Shown here: positions 35,579 through 46,517 of the stretch, piece after piece
How positions within the stretch are numbered: the stretch's first letter is position 1
Layout of the letters: every line of letters starts with the position of its first letter
From: Oryctolagus cuniculus
Taxonomy: Eukaryota; Chordata; Mammalia; Lagomorpha; Leporidae
NCBI RefSeq assembly: GCF_964237555.1
Contig: NC_091442.1
Coordinates: 62,098,011 to 62,162,010 of the forward strand
DNA: 64,000 nt
Direction: 5' to 3'
Translations under genes and position numbers: made by a program
The notes under the pieces: generated by a model
Told to the model about the DNA's origin: nothing
Database searches by the model: none
Seen by the model: the letters and a program-made list of their open reading frames with translations, nothing else

Positions 35579-35842
35579 GGCCTGCATTGTGGTACAGTGG
35601 TTTAAGCCGCAGCCTGCAGTGCTGGAATCCCATATCAGAATCACGATTCCAGACACAGCTGCTCTGCTTCTGATCCAGCTCTCTGCAAATGTGCCTGGGA
35701 AGGCAACAGAAAATGGTCCATGTAATTGGGCCCCTGTCCACCTGCCTGGATGGCATTCCAAGCTACTAGATTCGACCAGGACCAGCTCCTGCTATTGTGG
35801 CTATTTGAGGAGTGAACCAGCAAATGCTGTATCTTTTCTAGT
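35579..35842 (+). mobile_element. CSINE, type C/B, tail lost
   Basis: Forward copy: GGGCCTGCATTGTGGTACAG, GGTTTAAGCC, CATCCCATATCAGAAT-like head, then GAGGAGTGAACCAGCAAATG. The (CT) tract and A tail are gone. Confidence 0.83.
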
Positions 35843-36085
35843 TAATAACGTTCCTAGAACAGTATTGTACAGCCTATGCTTTTACTATTAGTTTTATATT
35901 GAGGTGATTACAAAACACTTTTTAAAATAAATGTCTTTCTATAACTTAACTGCTATTTAGACATGTATTTGTGAAGGTCAGATATACTAACATTGGCACT
36001 AGGTGAAAGTAACTTGCAAGGTCAAAAGGTATGCTAAAACAAATAGAAAACACTTTATTTCATGTTAACTACCTCTTTTTAAAAA

Positions 36086-36598
36086 GAAATAAAGAAAGTA
36101 TGATATATATATACACTATGAGTACTACTGAGCTGTAAAAAAAGCCTGAAATCCTGTCTTTTGCAACAAAATTAATGCAGCTGGAAACCATTATACTTAG
36201 TGAAATAAGACAATCCCAAAAAGACAGATACCATATGTTTTCTCTGAACGAGATAACTAATAAAGTACCTAAAATGTAATGTATTGGTGTGAAATGGACA
36301 TTTTAGATTTGATGATTGTTTACAGCCTCTGTCTTTTCTGTTAAAGAGTAGTGTTTTTTTTTTTTCCCTCCATACTATTTGTTGAACTCTTTTTTACTTA
36401 GTGTAGGGTTAAATTTATCACTACATAAACTGAAAACAGATCTTTGTAAAATTAAGAATGGGAATGGGAGAGGGAGGAGTAAGAAGGGTTGGAGCGTGGG
36501 CCAGAAGGAGGGTAGGGTGGGAAGTATCACTATGTTCCTAGATCTGTATAAATGAAATACATGAAACTTATATAAGAAATAAAATTTTAAAAAAATAT
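36086..36598 (+). mobile_element. Old LINE-1 3' fragment (ORF2 C-terminus plus 3' UTR)
   Basis: The segment aligns by eye with the end of L1 ORF2: GCAACAAAATTAATGCAGCTGG and AGACAGATACCATATGTTTT correspond to 59920-60000 of the intact copy. A diverged 3' UTR follows, ending with an A-rich stretch after AATAAAATTTT. It is broken by substitutions and is clearly older than the 54-kb element. Confidence 0.8.
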
Positions 36599-37930
36599 TT
36601 TATTTGACAGATATCATATAACAAATTACTGCTTTTTTTATACTCATCATCCCAAAACACCTATGTTTTAAGGTGTGTTTTCTGGTTTTTTTTTTTTGAT
36701 AGACATACCTTAAAGCATATGAGAAAATGTCTCTGTCCTATTTTTTTTCTTGATAAAACCTCAGAAATTAAAATTAACTTTGTTGTTTTAATGTTGTAGG
36801 GGAAATGGAATTTTTAAACTCACATCATTAGAATAAGTTGTTGACAGAAAAAAGAAAATAAAAAGGGAACTTCCTATCACATCATTCCCAAGTATTAGTA
36901 ATGTAATTTTATTTCATATGTATATCAAAAGATGGGAATTGTTGCTTTTAAGGAATATAATTACACAGAAAAAAGTGGGTTGTAGCAAATAGAACTAATA
37001 TGTTATGACATCTTTAAAATAAATTCAGTATTCTACATTTCAGTATGAGTCACTGAAGCAAGAAAGTTAGTTATAATAAGATGTTTTGTCTTTAAAAATG
37101 TTTACAGTACACATCTCACTTATTGTGGAATAATACCATTAATTTTGTGAAATATCTTAATATTGATTCTAAATTCAAATCAAGTTAATTACCAGTATAA
37201 GAAGCTTATTTGCAGAGAGAATTGATATTTTTTTTATTTATACTAAATGGAGAAAATTGTATGTAAATACCTTGCTTATTTTAGTCTTGGAACTTACACA
37301 GTAAACAGATTGTCAGTCTAAAATTCCTTCCATTTTAGACTACAATGTTCTCTTGTCAAATGAGGTAACATTCCAAACACTATCTAAATGACCTCGTATT
37401 ACCTCTATTCTCTCCTCTTTGTCCTTGCTTATGTGAAATGTATTTGTGTAGCACTGAGCTACTACAAAATAATCTGATTTTTTATTATATCTGAAGGTTG
37501 GTTATATTGGTTTTATAATAAAATAATTATGACTGTGTACTTTAATAATTCTCTTATTTTTCAGATGGTGAATTAGCAGGAATGCAGTATGTTTTAACTA
37601 TATGAACTAATATTTGTTCACTGTCCTAAGTAGCAACTATAAATAATAATTATTATTAATAGTAATTTTTGTTGCTGAATACTGTAGTAGGTATCTTAAA
37701 GATGTTATCTGCCTTAACTAATGATCATAATTTTGGGGTAGATACAACCATATGCATATTTTTCTTTTTCATAGAAAGGAATTGGATAGAAAAATCAAAA
37801 ATTTATGACAAGGCCCATATAATCAAAGTACATGCAAGAAATGGTGGTCCAATTTTGATGATCTTTTCATAGTGTTTCTCATTAATTTTTAGACATGTTA
37901 ATGAAATATTACTTCAAATTTAATTAATAA
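36599..37930. other. Unassigned AT-rich sequence
   Basis: Nothing firm. A very diverged MIR-like segment may lie at 37665-37790 (reverse). Confidence 0.35.
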
Positions 37931-37940
37931 ATTCAATGTA

Positions 37941-38227
37941 GGAGCTGGTGTTGTGGTGCAATGGGTTAAGCCACTGTCTGTGACACTAGCATCCCGTATG
38001 ACCGCTGGTTCAAGTCCCAGCTACTTCGCATCTGATCCAGCTCCCTGGTAATGTGCCTGGCAAAACAGCAAAAGATGGTCTAAGTGCTTGGTTCCCTACC
38101 ATCTCATCCACATGCCCTGGCTGTTAAGCCATTTGGGGAGTGAATCAGCAGATGGAAGACCTCTCAATATCTCTGTTGCTCACTCTCTCTCCGTAACTCT
38201 GCCTTTCCAACAAATAAAGTACAATAC
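37941..38227 (+). mobile_element. CSINE, type B/C
   Basis: Forward copy: GGAGCTGGTGTTGTGGTGCA, a near-consensus B box GGTTCAAGTCCC (38007-38018), and an AACAAATAAAG end. A 10-bp duplication with one mismatch, ATTCAATGTA/ATTTAATGTA, lies at 37931-37940 and 38228-38237. Confidence 0.9.
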
Positions 38228-38876
38228 ATTTAATGTAAATATAGTTTTAATGTATTTAAAAATTTCAAGTGTGTTCACACATAAATTATCTTGCTGAAAG
38301 TGGAGGAAACATCACACAGAAGTTAATAACAAGTTATTGCTATAAAACCCAGTGACTCTAGATTGAATGAATCTCTTTAATGTTTTGTAGAAACTCCTCT
38401 GTGTTTGGGGAAATTTGACTTAAGACAGAAAAAAAAAAGGAAAAAGGAAAAGGCGGGGACAAATAAAGGCAGATACCATTGTTACAGCATGGAATTGTTG
38501 ATGGTGTCAACTAATTTAACAAATACTCTATCCAAATGTAGAGGAGGCTTTAAGTAAAACCTTAGAGTTTGAAGGAGGGAAAATCAGTTTCAGCTAATGT
38601 GATAAAGTTGGATACCTTTTTCATTTTTAAATCATGCATCTCAATATTTAAGTGGATACTCTGTTCTTTCCTTCTAGGAGTCACTTTTAAGGGACAATGC
38701 TTTCCTTTGAAGCCTTAGACCAGGGGATCTTGGAAACCAAAGGACTTTAGGATTCTTTGTGCCAAGAGAGCTTCCTTGTGAGTACCCCCTGGCGTGGAGA
38801 GCTTTTTTAGTTCATCTAGTTATTTTATGTCATGCTGCTTATGGAGGTAGAGGATCTTAATGTGAATGCATTTTTA

Positions 38877-39186
38877 AAAAGTATTTATTCATTTGAAAGA
38901 CAGTTACAGAGAGGCAGAGGCAGAGAGAGAGAGGTCTTCCATCCTCTGGTTCACTCCCCAAATGGCCACAACAGATGGAGCTGAGCTGATCCAAAGCCAG
39001 GAGCTTCTTCTGGGTGTCCTACGCGGGTTCAAGGCCCCAAGGACTTGGGCCTCTTCTACTGCTTTCCCAGGCCATAGCAGAGAGCTCGATTGGAAGTGGA
39101 GTATCTGGGACTCAAACTGGTGCCATATGGGATGCTGGCAGTGCAGGCAGTGGCATTACCCACTATGCCACAGCACTGGCTGTCTG
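38877..39186 (-). mobile_element. CSINE, type B
   Basis: Reverse copy: AAAAGTATTTATTCATTTGA, GA tract, body, inverted head ending CACAGCACTGGC. The duplication TGTG(A)ATGCATTTTTA, with a one-base indel, lies at 38861-38876 and 39187-39201. Confidence 0.91.
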
Positions 39187-39364
39187 TGTGATGCATTTTT
39201 AATTTGTTCCTTTGATTGCATTTTTATTCCGTACTAAAAGAATGATTGTTGAGATAAGTTGCAATATATCAAATGCCTTTTACTGAATGCATGGTTTACT
39301 AAGGGAACCAGTTTGTTCCTGCCTCTTCATTATTAAGAGCTTGGACTATAGACTCTGATGCTTA

Positions 39365-39525
39365 CTAATTAAAATCTGTCCAAGCATCACTTTTTTCTCA
39401 TGTGTAAAATGAAGACAACAAAAAGTATCCACATTCTAGTGCTGTTTTGAGGGTTAACTGTGTTGATTCACATTGTGTATACATCACAGAATTTGGCATG
39501 TTATGAGGATGTTAGCTATTAGTAT
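39365..39525 (+). mobile_element. MIR-like fragment
   Basis: TTTTTTCTCATGTGTAAAATGAAGAC, GTTTTGAGGGTTAACTG and CACAGAATTTGGCATGTTATG follow the 3' half of MIR. Confidence 0.55.
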
Positions 39526-39634
39526 TATTTCTTCCTTAAGTACTATATTTTCTAGACTTACTCTGTTTTTTCAGTTACAAATAGGATAGTGTCTAAAACT
39601 TTGAGGGTTAATGCTTCTGATACAGAGGTATTTT

Positions 39635-39969
39635 CTTTTCTTTTTTAAACTTTTATTTAATAAATATAAATTTCAAAAGTACGACTTTTGGATTATAGGG
39701 TTTTTCCCCCTATAACCACCCTCTCACCTGCAACCATCCAATCTCCTACTCCCTCTCCCATCCCATTCTTCATTAAGATTCATTTTCAATTATCTTGATG
39801 TACAGAAGATCAACTCTATACTGAGTCAAGATTTCAACAGTTGGTACCCCACAGACACACAAAGTATAAAGTACTGTTTGAAGAATAGTTTTACTGTTAA
39901 TTCTTATAGTACAACACATTAAGGAGAGAGATCCTAAATGAGGAGTAAGTGCACAGTGACTCCTGTTTT
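39635..39969 (-). mobile_element. LINE-1 3' end, reverse orientation, L1 part of a SINE/L1 composite
   Basis: Antisense of the L1 3' UTR. On the minus strand it runs from AACAGGAGTCACTGTGCAC (matching about 60882-60900 of the full-length copy) to the A-rich tail. It holds one 73-bp unit instead of two, and shows more divergence than the 25.7-kb copy. Its truncated end directly abuts the A-rich tail of a CSINE in the same orientation, so the two may have inserted together. Confidence 0.87.
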
Positions 39970-40206
39970 TTTTTGTTTGTTTGTTTTGCTTTTTTTGTTT
40001 TGTTTTGTTTTGTTTTGTTTTGTTTTGTTTTGACAGGCAGAGTTAGACAGTGAGAGAGAGACAGAGAGAAAGGTCTTCCTTCCGTTTCCGTTGGTTCACC
40101 ACCCAAATGGCAACCGGGACAGAATCCGGCGCCCCGACTGGGACTAGAACCCAGGGTGCCGGTGCTGCAAGGCGGAGGATTAGCCTATTGAGCCGCGGTG
40201 CTGGCC
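39970..40206 (-). mobile_element. CSINE, type A, with internal deletion, joined to an L1 3' end
   Basis: Reverse C repeat. The tail complement is a (TTTTG)n-rich run (39968-40032) that passes straight into L1 sequence. The body jumps from CCACCCAAATGGC to AACCGGGACAGAATCC, losing about 150 bp of the normal middle at a short GGC overlap. Head and inverted B box (CTAGAACCC) are intact, ending GGTGCTGGCC. Confidence 0.88.
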
Positions 40207-40374
40207 TATTTTAGCTTTCTTACATTGTGAATCTCAGTGTTTTAATGTTACTGTTTAAGCATGCAAACTTTCTGGTACTAGGAAAAGTGTGCAGCACACT
40301 GTAAAAAGAAATCCTAGATAAAAAATATTTTGAAAGTGAGAAAACCCTAGTTTGAATATTGAGTTTTTAAAGAT

Positions 40375-40577
40375 TTTTAAAAATTATTGTTTATTTGAAA
40401 GATTGGCTGGGGAGAGAATCTTCTACTTGACCATCCACTTGACCATTACTTATTGCCTCCCAGGGTGCACATTAGCAGGAAGCTAAAATAGGTAGTGGAG
40501 CTAAGACTGAAACGAACACTCCAGTTTGGGGCGTGGATATCCCAAGCTGCATATTAATTGCTCTGCCAAATGCCCAC
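40375..40577 (-). mobile_element. CSINE, type C, internally deleted
   Basis: Reverse fragment: TTATTGTTTATTTGAAAGA, then TATTGCCTCCCAGGGTGCACA, GGAAGCTAAAATAGG, and the end CTGCCAAATGCCCACCC. Part of the 3' half is absent. Confidence 0.72.
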
Positions 40578-40878
40578 CCAAAAAGACATTTTGTTAAGAG
40601 AGGTGTCTCTTAAATAGACAAATAAAAATTGCTACTTCTTGATGCCATGTTCTCTGGTCTTACTATGGGGCTTTTTCTTTAGGCCTGGTAGAAACACTTA
40701 TTTGGTCAACATTTTAGACCTTCACCACAGTAGCCATGTTTGAAGGCACAATACATACTCAATTCAGCCAACATGTCTTGCACATCTCCCAGTATCAATA
40801 GATAAATGATGCCTATTCAAGGCTTTCCCAGCAAAGTGGAGGAGAACCAAGGGTCACTGAAACAGCATAGATTCTTCT

Positions 40879-40915
40879 TTTTTTTAAATTTTTTTTTTTA
40901 TTATTTGACAGAGTT

Positions 40916-40946
<31 letters not shown>

Positions 40947-41216
40947 AAGATCTTCCTTCCTTTGGTTCATCCCCCAAATGGCCGCTACGGCCAGCGCTGT
41001 GCCGATCTGAAGCCGGGAGCCAGCTGCTTCCTTCTGGTCTCCCATGCAGGTGCAGGTGCAGGCGCACAAGCACTTGGGCCATCCTCCACTGCCTTCCTGG
41101 GCCACAGCAGAGAGCTGGACTGGAAGAGGAGCAACCAGGACTAGAACCGGGCACCCATATGGGATGCCAGCGCCACAGGCGGAGGGTTAACCAAGTGAGC
41201 CATGGTACAGGCCCCT
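40879..41216 (-). mobile_element. CSINE, type B (fairly young)
   Basis: Reverse copy with T-run, a long pure (GA) tract (40915-40942) and inverted head ending GGTACAGGCCCCT. An exact 15-bp duplication, AGCATAGATTCTTCT, lies at 40864-40878 and 41217-41231. A GCAGGTGCAGGTGCAGGCGC stretch near 41046 is a small local triplication. Confidence 0.96.
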
Positions 41217-41744
41217 AGCATAGATTCTTCTAGTAGAATTGGGCATGGAAGATCTACTTACTCATTCTAGCTACCTACACAAAAAGGCAAATAGCAGTAT
41301 GCCAAGATTTCATATCCAGCTTTAAATTGTGCACTGCTCTTAGGGAACAACTTGTCTGTGCCTGTCTTTTGGCTCCCTAGGTTTTCTATAGGAGGAGGGC
41401 AAGCAAAACAAAACACAGTCTTTATAAAGATACCTGAAATACAAGGAATTCCACTTCTTTAAATTGGCCTCTTAACTACTGAATCACAGGCCTTATTGGG
41501 TGTTTAAGAAACAAACACTGAAAATCACCCTGTGTGCTTTTAGTTAAGTGAGATTTCTGTTTTTCCTTAAATTATATCTGGCATCTTTGTGGTGCCCTTC
41601 TGTCACTTCCTTCTATTTTTATTTTATGACCCTACTTCTCACACAGTTTACTAATAGGCATCTAATTGGCCTGGAAACAGTTAAAAAAATCACAAAATTC
41701 AGAGGGCTTTCCCCAAAGGACTTATCTATCTGGGAATACATGTA

Positions 41745-41750
41745 TGTAGA
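41745..41750. repeat. 6-bp target duplication (left) of the solo LTR
   Basis: TGTAGA directly precedes the LTR and recurs at 42226-42231 directly after it. Confidence 0.82.
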
Positions 41751-42225
41751 TGTCGCTCCCCCTCTTCGTGGAGGAGCAACACTGAACCCTGCGCTGTTCT
41801 TTCGTCTGCTCGGCCCTCCCCGGGTTTGCTGCTGGTTCTTCCCGGGTTGGCTACTATCCCTTCCACCTCCGTGGAAGGGCAGTTCCCCCTGGCCACATTC
41901 CCCACTTCCGCAGGGGAGCGGCACACCGCCGGCCGGCTCTCTGGGGGCTGCACGGGTTCCCTTAGATGTTCCCCATAGATGTTCCCCATGCATGCCGTCT
42001 CTCTCCTCCTTCATAGTCCTCCTCCGCCAATCCCAACTCGGCTGCCCACACGCCGAGTACGCTGCTCTCCTCCAATCAGGAGCAAGTCCTACAGTTTATT
42101 AGTTGAACTGGAGGCAGCTGTGCGGAAGCTGTTTACTTCTCTCCCAGCGCCATATTGTGGGAGAGCAGATGCATAGAATAAGTCCTAATTCGAGTAACTT
42201 AGTCTAGTCCGGATTGCTCCCCACA
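41751..42225 (-). mobile_element. Solo LTR of an ERVK-like (class II) endogenous retrovirus
   Basis: A 475-bp block that is far more GC-rich than its surroundings. Read on the minus strand it starts TGTGGGGAGCAATCC and ends GGGGAGCGACA, with the TGT...ACA ends of LTRs. It is bounded by an exact 6-bp duplication, TGTAGA (41745-41750 and 42226-42231). Six bases is the usual target length for class II (ERVK/IAP-like) proviruses. An AATAAA lies at 42095-42100 (minus), which could be a poly(A) or TATA-like signal. No gag, pol or env sequence is present, so recombination between two LTRs has removed the interior. The class comes from target length and general look, not from a library match. Confidence 0.85.
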
Positions 42226-42231
42226 TGTAGA
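42226..42231. repeat. 6-bp target duplication (right) of the solo LTR
   Basis: TGTAGA, the same as 41745-41750. Confidence 0.82.
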
Positions 42232-44089
42232 TCTTTGGGTGACCATGGAGAACTTTTAGAACACTGAACCTACACAGGATATCACTCATTCTTGCTTCTG
42301 CTTTGACTTTAATTCAATAGATTACAGGATAGAAAAAAACAGGAACCATTTGAACTATAGCAACAACAACCAGAAACATCACTGCAGTGATTTAGAGGAA
42401 GTTGCCCACTAAATTACCTATCAAATACCTTGCCATGTCTCCTCTGTGTGCTTCTCTCCCTTGAAACAGTGTGAAGACATTGGTAGGGATGGAAGCTGAA
42501 CAGGCTCAGTTGTATTCTCTGCATTTAAATTTCCTCTAACGCACTCACTGTGTCCTCATTTCTTTCTGCGTAGACTGTGAATTATGTGGGTTGACAGTGA
42601 TGCTAATAGGCCAATAATTAGGAATCTTCTTCCAGGCTGGATTTGCCACACTTTGGCAAAACTAGGAAAAAATTAAGTTAAATTTTTAGTCTTCTCCATT
42701 CAGAGCCTGGCCCAGAAATCATGAATTGAGAGTTCCTGTTGTGAGTCAGTCAGTCATGTTTGCTAATGTTTCCATGGAAAACCTGGATAATACTGACTAT
42801 AATGATTCTAAATTCAGAGGAGCTTGTCTGTAATAGTGAACTGGAAATCAAATCCTAGCATTGCTTAACAGCTTTATGGTGTAGCAGCACATGTCTGGAG
42901 CAGGTAGTTGTATGATTTGGGCACTTAGCTGTAGTATAGGTTAATTCTGATGGCAATGAATTAAGTCACATGAAGTTCTACAGTACATGAGAACTCTAAT
43001 AACACTTTATACCTCTATATGGCTTTCATAATTCTGGCTTGTTAGCAACTAATGAACCAATCAAACCTTGGGAGAGAAACTATTTGAGAAAAAGAGAAAC
43101 TGTTTTATTTATCCAGGCATTCCTACTACTCATAACATAATGGCTTTGGTATCCTAATTACTCACTAAACTAATTAATTAAACAGAAGGAAACATAGATA
43201 CAGCTAACCCCTGACTGTTGTTTAATCTTCATCAGGCTTCACTAGAGACGTGACTTGACTCTATGGTGAAATGGAATTTTTCATTTGAACTTATTTTTCA
43301 AACTATGGCTTTCCCTTTATAGTAATACAGTGTGCCCTGGTAAAATTATCACACTGTGTAGATCAAACCAGAATGTGTCTCCTCTCCTCTGTAAGACAGC
43401 ATACCCAGAGAAAGACCGAGTGTGGACATGGCTGCATCAAGCTTGCACAGATTTTCCTTCTGAATCCAGATCAGATGTGAAATGACTCAAGTATTCTTTT
43501 AAAGGAAGTGTTTGTGTAACGGAATGTGTAGCCAGAATGTAGGTGAGAAGCTGGAGACTCAGAGTTAGGTGATTTCAATGTAAGAAGCAGAAAAAGAAGT
43601 CTTCTAACGTCAATCAAGTGCCATTTTCTTTTAAGTAATTTTTAAAGAATAGATTGAAGAAAGGCAGCAAGGAGTTAATGCTACACCCTAGTAGGAAATA
43701 GCTGATTTCCCAGAGGAATGAAGCCCAGAGAGGAAGCTAGGAATGTCACTGGGCCAGTCAAGGAGGGTAGAGATCTTTTTTTCTGCCAAGGACCATTTGG
43801 ATATCTATAACATCATTCGTGGGCCATACAACATTATGAAGTTAAAAACTAGCCTGCTACATAGATTTATTGAATTTGGAGTCTTACCTGTTGCTGCCTT
43901 GGTAAGACCATACCAAATGATTTCATGGGTCTTATATCGCCAGTGGGCTGGATGTACCCCAACCCTGTTCCATGTCCTCTTTCTGCTACCTAGGAGGACA
44001 CCAAGAAAGTCACTTCCACACAGAGACAACAGACAGGAGTAAAAGCATTGAAGTCATTGGACTTTATCTAATTCTAGGGCAGTTATTTT
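42232..44089. other. Unassigned sequence
   Basis: 1.9 kb between the solo LTR and a CSINE pair. The part at 43765-43860 (TTTTTTCTGCCAAGGACCATTTGG onwards) has the look of an interspersed repeat, but I could not name it. Confidence 0.35.
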
Positions 44090-44442
44090 TCCTTTTTTTT
44101 TTTTTTTTGATTTTTTTTTTTTTTGACAGGCAGAGTCGACAGTGAGAGAGAGAGAAAGAGAGAAAGGTCTTCCTTTGCCGTTGGTTCACCCTCCAATGGC
44201 TGCCGCGGCCGGTGCACTGCGCTGATCCGATGGCAGGAGCCAGGTGCTTCTCCTGGTCTCCCATGGGGTGCAGGGCCCAAGTACTTGGGCCATCCTCCAC
44301 TGCACTCCCTGGCCACAGCAGAGAGCTGGCCTGGAAGAGGGGCAACTGGGACAGAATCCGGCATCCCCACCAGGACTAGAACCTGGTGTGCCGGTGCCGC
44401 AAGGCAGAGGATTAGCCAGCCTACTGAGCCGCGGCGCCGGCC
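44090..44442 (-). mobile_element. CSINE, type A (young), next to another CSINE
   Basis: Reverse copy from a double T-run to GCGGCGCCGGCC. It ends directly at the T-run of the next reverse CSINE (44443), so it probably inserted at that T-rich tail. Any duplication is hidden in T bases. Confidence 0.93.
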
Positions 44443-44777
44443 ATTTTTTTTTTTTTTTTTTTAGATCTATTTATTTATTTTAAAGTCAGAGTTACACAGA
44501 GAGAAGAGGAGAGAGAGGTCTTCCATCCAATGGCTCACTCCCCAATTGGCCGCAATAGCCGGAGCTGAGCCGATTCGAAGCCAGGAGCCAGGAGCTTCTT
44601 CCAGGTCTCCCACATGGGTGCAGGGGCCCAAGGACTTGTGCCATCTTCTGCTGCTTTCCCAGGCTATAGCAGAGAGCTGGATTGGAAGTGGAGCAGCCAG
44701 GACTCGAGCATGCGCCCATATGGGATGCTGGCGCTTCAGGCCAGAGGGTTAACCCACTGTGCCACAGCGCTAGCCCC
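44443..44777 (-). mobile_element. CSINE, type B
   Basis: Reverse copy: T-run, ATCTATTTATTTATTTTAAAG, GA tract, body, inverted head ending CACAGCGCTAGCCCC. Its left flank is occupied by the younger type A copy. Confidence 0.92.
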
Positions 44778-44855
44778 TACTAATTGACTCCTGGAAACTG
44801 TCTTTGCCATATAACTTTTCCTGTTGTTATTCCCTGATGTTTTCATGTGAAACTT

Positions 44856-45076
44856 TTAAACTTGAGAGAGACAAAGTGAGAGATCTTCCATTTGCTGGTT
44901 CTCTCCCCAAAAGGCCACCATGGCTGGGGCTAGCTCATTTCATCTGAGATTTCATCTGGGTCTTCCAAGGGGGTGGTAGGAGTCCAAACACTTGGATCAT
45001 CTTCATCTGCTTTTCCAGGCACATTAGTAGGGTGCTGGATGGGGAGGGTATATTCTCTCTACCACAATGCTGGCCC
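44856..45076 (-). mobile_element. CSINE, type C, truncated
   Basis: Short reverse copy: AAACTTGAGAGAGACAAAG, TTGCTGGTTCTCTCCCC, then CAATGCTGGCCCC. The region holding the inverted B box is deleted. Confidence 0.8.
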
Positions 45077-46125
45077 CTCACTAAGTTTTACTTAAGATTG
45101 TTTTGATGTAGCGGAGAATGTTATATTCTGTATTCTGTGGCTGAGCCAGTAGATTGAATGTTGTCTTAAACTCCACTTACTAATATCTTGTTGGTCAATA
45201 ATACCTTTGTAGTATTTTTAAAACCAGGATATAAATACTGGCTTTTTATTTTACAAATGGTGGTAGAAAGCCAAAGCACATTACAACACCTACAATAGTA
45301 TTGGTTGTAGCAATACATAGAACCTACATACTTAATGACAATGTGTTTTATAAGGGATTCCTTGGTATTCTTGTGTGGTTTAAGTGAGGGATAGGGTGAT
45401 AGGTAGATGTTTGTGGAATGTGAGTAGAGTTGGTTGCTAGGATAACAATTGGGAGACTACTTAATGTATTGACGTTACATGGAGCATGTTGGAATGTCGG
45501 AAAGGAATTGAATTTGAGTCCTTAAGGAAGTGGAATCTATAAGGATTGATTCTGTGGTAGAGAGTGGGAAACATGACTCTGGGATTTGTGCTAAATCAGT
45601 AGCAGAGTGTTGATGAATTTAATAGAGAGCTGTGAGACCACAGTGTATGCTGTGGGTGATTGCAGGGTGCTAAGTCAAATCAAATATTCTGAGCTAGGAA
45701 GATATTTTAAAAGCCTTTTCTCTCTCTGCATGTTTCTTTTATTGGCTGAATAACTGTTGACTGGGTAACAGACAAGGAAGAAAGCACCCTAAATATTCCT
45801 AGAACTCAAATCAACCTTCCAATATCCTGCGCCATTAGTGAGCTGCTGTTGTCAGCAAGAAGGAGGAATCCCTTAAGGTAGTGTTATGGGAATGTGTATC
45901 TCGGTTTTTATTCCAAGTTCTTGCCTGCACAGACATATGAATTCAAAGCAGGGACGTAAGTAAGGTGCACAAGCAAGAGCAACTTTCCAAAGAGAGATAC
46001 CTGGCATGAGTGGGCTAGGGAGTTGCCTATCTGGAGAGAGCATGGGAGGAGGACAGAGAAGACAACAGCAAGGGCAGGAAACCAAAAGAAACAAGGAGCT
46101 ACTTCCACCTGTACCAATCCACATT
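45077..46125. other. Unassigned sequence
   Basis: No recognised element. Short frames on the minus strand (95 and 69 codons) overlap each other in different phases and are not supported. Confidence 0.4.
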
Positions 46126-46140
46126 AAGGGATAGGGGTGT

Positions 46141-46502
46141 AAGCCAGCGTGAAGGCTCACTAGGCTAATCCTCCATCTTGCGGCACCGGCACACAGGGTT
46201 CTAGTCCCGGTCGGGGCGCCGGATTCTGTCCCGGTTGCCCCTCTTCCAGGCCAGCTCTCTGCTGTGGCCTGGGAGTGCAGTGGAGGATGGCCCAGGTGCT
46301 TGGGCCCTGCACCCCATGGGAGACCAGGATAAGTGCCTGGCTCCTGCCATCAGATCAGCGCGGTGCGCCGGCCGCAGCGCGCTGGCCGTGGCGGCTGCTG
46401 GAGGGTGAACTAACGGCAAAGGAAGACCTTTCTCTCTGTCTCTCTCTCTCTCTCACTGTCCACTCTGCCTGTCAAATAATAATAATAATAATAATAATAA
46501 TA
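46141..46502 (+). mobile_element. CSINE, type A (young), (AAT)n tail
   Basis: Forward copy from AAGCCAGCGTGAAGGCTCAC to a pure (AAT)n tail (46477-46502). An exact 15-bp duplication, AAGGGATAGGGGTGT, lies at 46126-46140 and 46503-46517. B box GGTTCTAGTCCC is near 46197. Confidence 0.97.
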
Positions 46503-46517
46503 AAGGGATAGGGGTGT

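Noticed and set aside
42095..42100. AATAAA in the solo LTR as a certain poly(A) signal
   Set aside because: It lies close to the LTR 5' end, where a TATA-like role is equally possible, so no role is asserted.
41548..42102. A 184-codon open frame on the + strand, the longest outside the L1
   Set aside because: Its second half is antisense to the GC-rich solo LTR and its first half is AT-rich unique DNA. Length is explained by the low stop-codon density of GC-rich sequence.
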